NCBI GenBank assembly: GCA_910587955.1
Contig: CAJUNN010000032.1
Location: 1 to 33,411 of the forward strand
Direction of reading: 5' to 3'
Length of the DNA stretch: 33,411 bases
Source of the DNA: an uncultured Lachnospiraceae bacterium
GTDB lineage: Bacteria; Bacillota; Clostridia; Lachnospirales; Lachnospiraceae
Shown here: piece after piece, positions 32,403 to 33,411 of the stretch
Numbering within the stretch: the first letter of the stretch is position 1
How the letters are laid out: every line of letters starts with the position of its first letter
Made by a program: the position numbers and the translations under genes
The notes under the pieces: generated by a model
Told to the model about the DNA's origin: nothing
Databases searched by the model: none
The model's input: the letters and a program-made list of their open reading frames with translations, nothing else

Positions 32403-33020
32403 TTATTGGAAAAACCGGAAGACGCCGAACACTTTCCCTAAAATCTGGCAGTCCGGCACAAGAATGGGCTCCATGGTATCATTCTCCGGCTGAAGACGGA
32501 TGTGATCCGCCTCCCGGTAAAAGGTCTTTACTGTAGCTGAATCGTCCACCAGAGCCACCACCATATCCCCGTTGTGGGCCGCATGGCACTGTTCTACCAA
32601 GAGCGTATCCCCGTCAAAAATCCCTGCATTGATCATAGACTCCCCCTGGACTTTCAACATAAAACACTGTTCGTTGGGCATGAACTCCATGGGAATCGGA
32701 AAGTAGGACTCTACGTTTTCCACCGCCAGAATGGGCTGTCCGGCTGCCACCTTTCCCACAATGGGAACGTTGACGACCTCCCGGCGGACCAGATTAAAAT
32801 TGTCATCGATAATCTCAATAGCCCGGGGTTTGGTGGGATCCCGGCGGATATAGCCGTTTTTCTCCAGCGTTTCCAAATGGGAGTGCACGGAAGAAGTGGA
32901 CTTTAAATCGACCGCTTCACAAATATCCCGCACCGAGGGAGGATACCCTTTATTTAAAATCTGTGACTTAATATATTCCAGAATCTCAGTCTGCTTTTTC
33001 GAAATCTTGCCGTATGGCAT
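32403..33020 (-). CDS. lexA: SOS repressor LexA
   Basis: 205 residues on the - strand, beginning with ATG at 33018-33020 preceded by AAGGAGGAAGACGCAT. The N-terminal winged helix (residues 1-65) has KGYPPSVRDICEAVDLKSTSSVHSHL. The self-cleavage bond is Ala93-Gly94 (VAAGQPI), with catalytic Ser128 (QGESMI) and Lys165 (SATVKTF). LexA represses DNA-repair genes until RecA filament promotes its cleavage. It is convergent with the Nudix gene and its promoter carries an operator. Confidence 0.97.
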   Translation of the reverse strand: MPYGKISKKQTEILEYIKSQILNKGYPPSVRDICEAVDLKSTSSVHSHLETLEKNGYIRRDPTKPRAIEIIDDNFNLVRREVVNVPIVGKVAAGQPILAVENVESYFPIPMEFMPNEQCFMLKVQGESMINAGIFDGDTLLVEQCHAAHNGDMVVALVDDSATVKTFYREADHIRLQPENDTMEPILVPDCQILGKVFGVFRFFQ

Positions 33021-33078
33021 ATGCGTCTTCCTCCTTCTTCTTCCTAAATCGATCAGAACATTTCATACTACTGAGCAC

Positions 33079-33108
33079 AGTATAACATACGTTCGAAAAA
33101 AATGCAAA
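33079..33108 (-). promoter_or_regulatory. lexA promoter with LexA operator
   Basis: On the - strand, TTTGCA (33108-33103) and TATACT (33084-33079) are separated by 18 bases. Between them lies CGAACGTATGTT (33095-33084), which matches the Gram-positive LexA box CGAAC-N4-GTTCG at 8 of 10 defined positions. The site covers the spacer and the start of the -10, as expected for autorepression. CAAACAAATGTTTTG at 33105-33119 is a weaker, similar box beside it. Confidence 0.75.
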
Positions 33109-33124
33109 CAAATGTTTTGAAAAT

Positions 33125-33294
33125 TTGTTTGGTTTTCGTTTAATTTACATAATAAAATTACGTAAACTAAAAAATGCCATCTGTGTGCAAGATTACTATC
33201 TAATAACAAGAGAGGGTACACGGGTGTTTGACACTTCTTTTTAACATCATATCGCAAAAATCCTTTATTTAAGCCAAGCAGGGCTTATTTTTTT
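33125..33294 (+). other. AT-rich gap: possible short transcript and intrinsic terminator
   Basis: This stretch holds no supported gene. On the + strand TTGTTT (33125-33130) and CATAAT (33148-33153) with a 17-base spacer form a weak promoter. TTTAC and GTAAA (33145-33149 and 33162-33166) make a dyad over it. TAAGCC (33270-33275) and GGCTTA (33282-33287) make a 6-base-pair stem followed by T7 (33288-33294), a good intrinsic terminator. Together they could delimit a small RNA of about 135 bases. A TTGACA at 33228-33233 has no good -10. The promoter parts are uncertain; the terminator is the most secure. Confidence 0.35.
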
Positions 33295-33336
33295 GTCAAA
33301 TTTTCGAAAATAATGCGTGCGCTTTTGTACGCTTTA

Positions 33337-33345
33337 TGGTATAAT
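33337..33345 (+). promoter_or_regulatory. Extended -10 promoter for the gene beyond the right edge
   Basis: TGG directly before TATAAT (33340-33345) makes the TGnTATAAT extended -10, which can function without a good -35; none is seen at 17 bases. A hairpin-capable dyad, GCGTGC (33315-33320) with GTACGC (33327-33332), lies where a -35 or operator would be. Downstream an AAAGGAG (33359-33365) and a second site GAAGAAAGAAGG-like run near 33395-33408 precede the window end, so the gene's start codon is just outside. Confidence 0.6.
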
Positions 33346-33411
33346 AAGTTTATATCACAAAGGAGCTTCCTGTATAATTCAAATATAGGGAATTCCAAGA
33401 AAGAAGGTTGA

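Noticed and set aside
1..33411. CRISPR arrays, tRNA, rRNA, transposases and phage genes
   Set aside because: Careful reading found no direct-repeat arrays, tRNA-like cloverleaf with anticodon arm, transposase motifs or integrase.
33385..33411. Start of a gene in the last bases
   Set aside because: The sequence ends at a ribosome-binding-site-like run and no start codon with suitable spacing is visible.

Overview
The window reads as a chromosomal segment of an anaerobic Firmicute, most likely a Lachnospiraceae-type Clostridia. This rests on gene content and order (rplU-prp-rpmA-obgE-yhbY-nadD-yqeK-rsfS, RecU, a short HisG needing HisZ, a Gram-positive LexA with its operator), strong AGGAGG-type ribosome binding sites, moderately high GC coding sequence and AT-rich promoters. 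The genus cannot be fixed from the sequence alone. Nearly everything is on the + strand; only lexA is convincingly on the - strand. No rRNA, tRNA, CRISPR array, insertion sequence or phage gene was seen.

Region 1 (2-10326) is a compact type IV pilus locus. It holds the 3' part of a large beta-rich surface protein, a tip-like minor pilin without Glu+5, two minor prepilins, a major pilin, a pilin-like protein without a prepilin cleavage site, prepilin peptidase PilD, platform protein PilC, a PilM-PilN fusion, PilO and the assembly ATPase PilB. Several genes overlap by 4 bp. No PilT retraction ATPase, PilQ secretin or PilP is present in the window, and a secretin would not be expected in a Gram-positive cell.

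Region 2 (10348-13518) is a mixed block: an RluA-type pseudouridine synthase, a membrane TPR protein, an HELAH membrane metalloprotease and the RecU Holliday junction resolvase. Region 3 (13502-18263) is a histidine operon. It starts with a near-perfect sigma-A promoter and a 5' dyad, then hisZ-hisG (one fused gene), hisD, hisB and a hisIE carrying a degenerate HisF half-barrel at its N terminus. hisA, hisC, hisF and hisH are not in the window.

Region 4 (18326-22522) has a small one-helix membrane protein, a YjjG-type HAD hydrolase, a DUF2142-like polytopic membrane protein and a MOFRL-type glycerate kinase. Region 5 (22562-33020) is a conserved information-processing block: a radical SAM/DUF2344 pair of unknown function, a short RNase E/G, rplU behind a leader with attenuator-like hairpins, the L27-processing protease prp, rpmA with the matching N-terminal extension, obgE, yhbY, nadD, yqeK, rsfS, a DUF554 membrane protein and a Nudix ADP-ribose pyrophosphatase. 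A bidirectional terminator separates this from lexA. The last 390 bases are AT-rich and regulatory: the lexA promoter/operator, a terminator, and an extended -10 promoter for a gene starting just beyond the window.

The most unusual elements are the 123-base four-helix element between obgE and yhbY (28813-28935), the HisF-half-barrel/HisIE fusion, the HisZ-HisG fusion, and the cis-fused PilM-PilN with a pilin-like protein that lacks a processing site.
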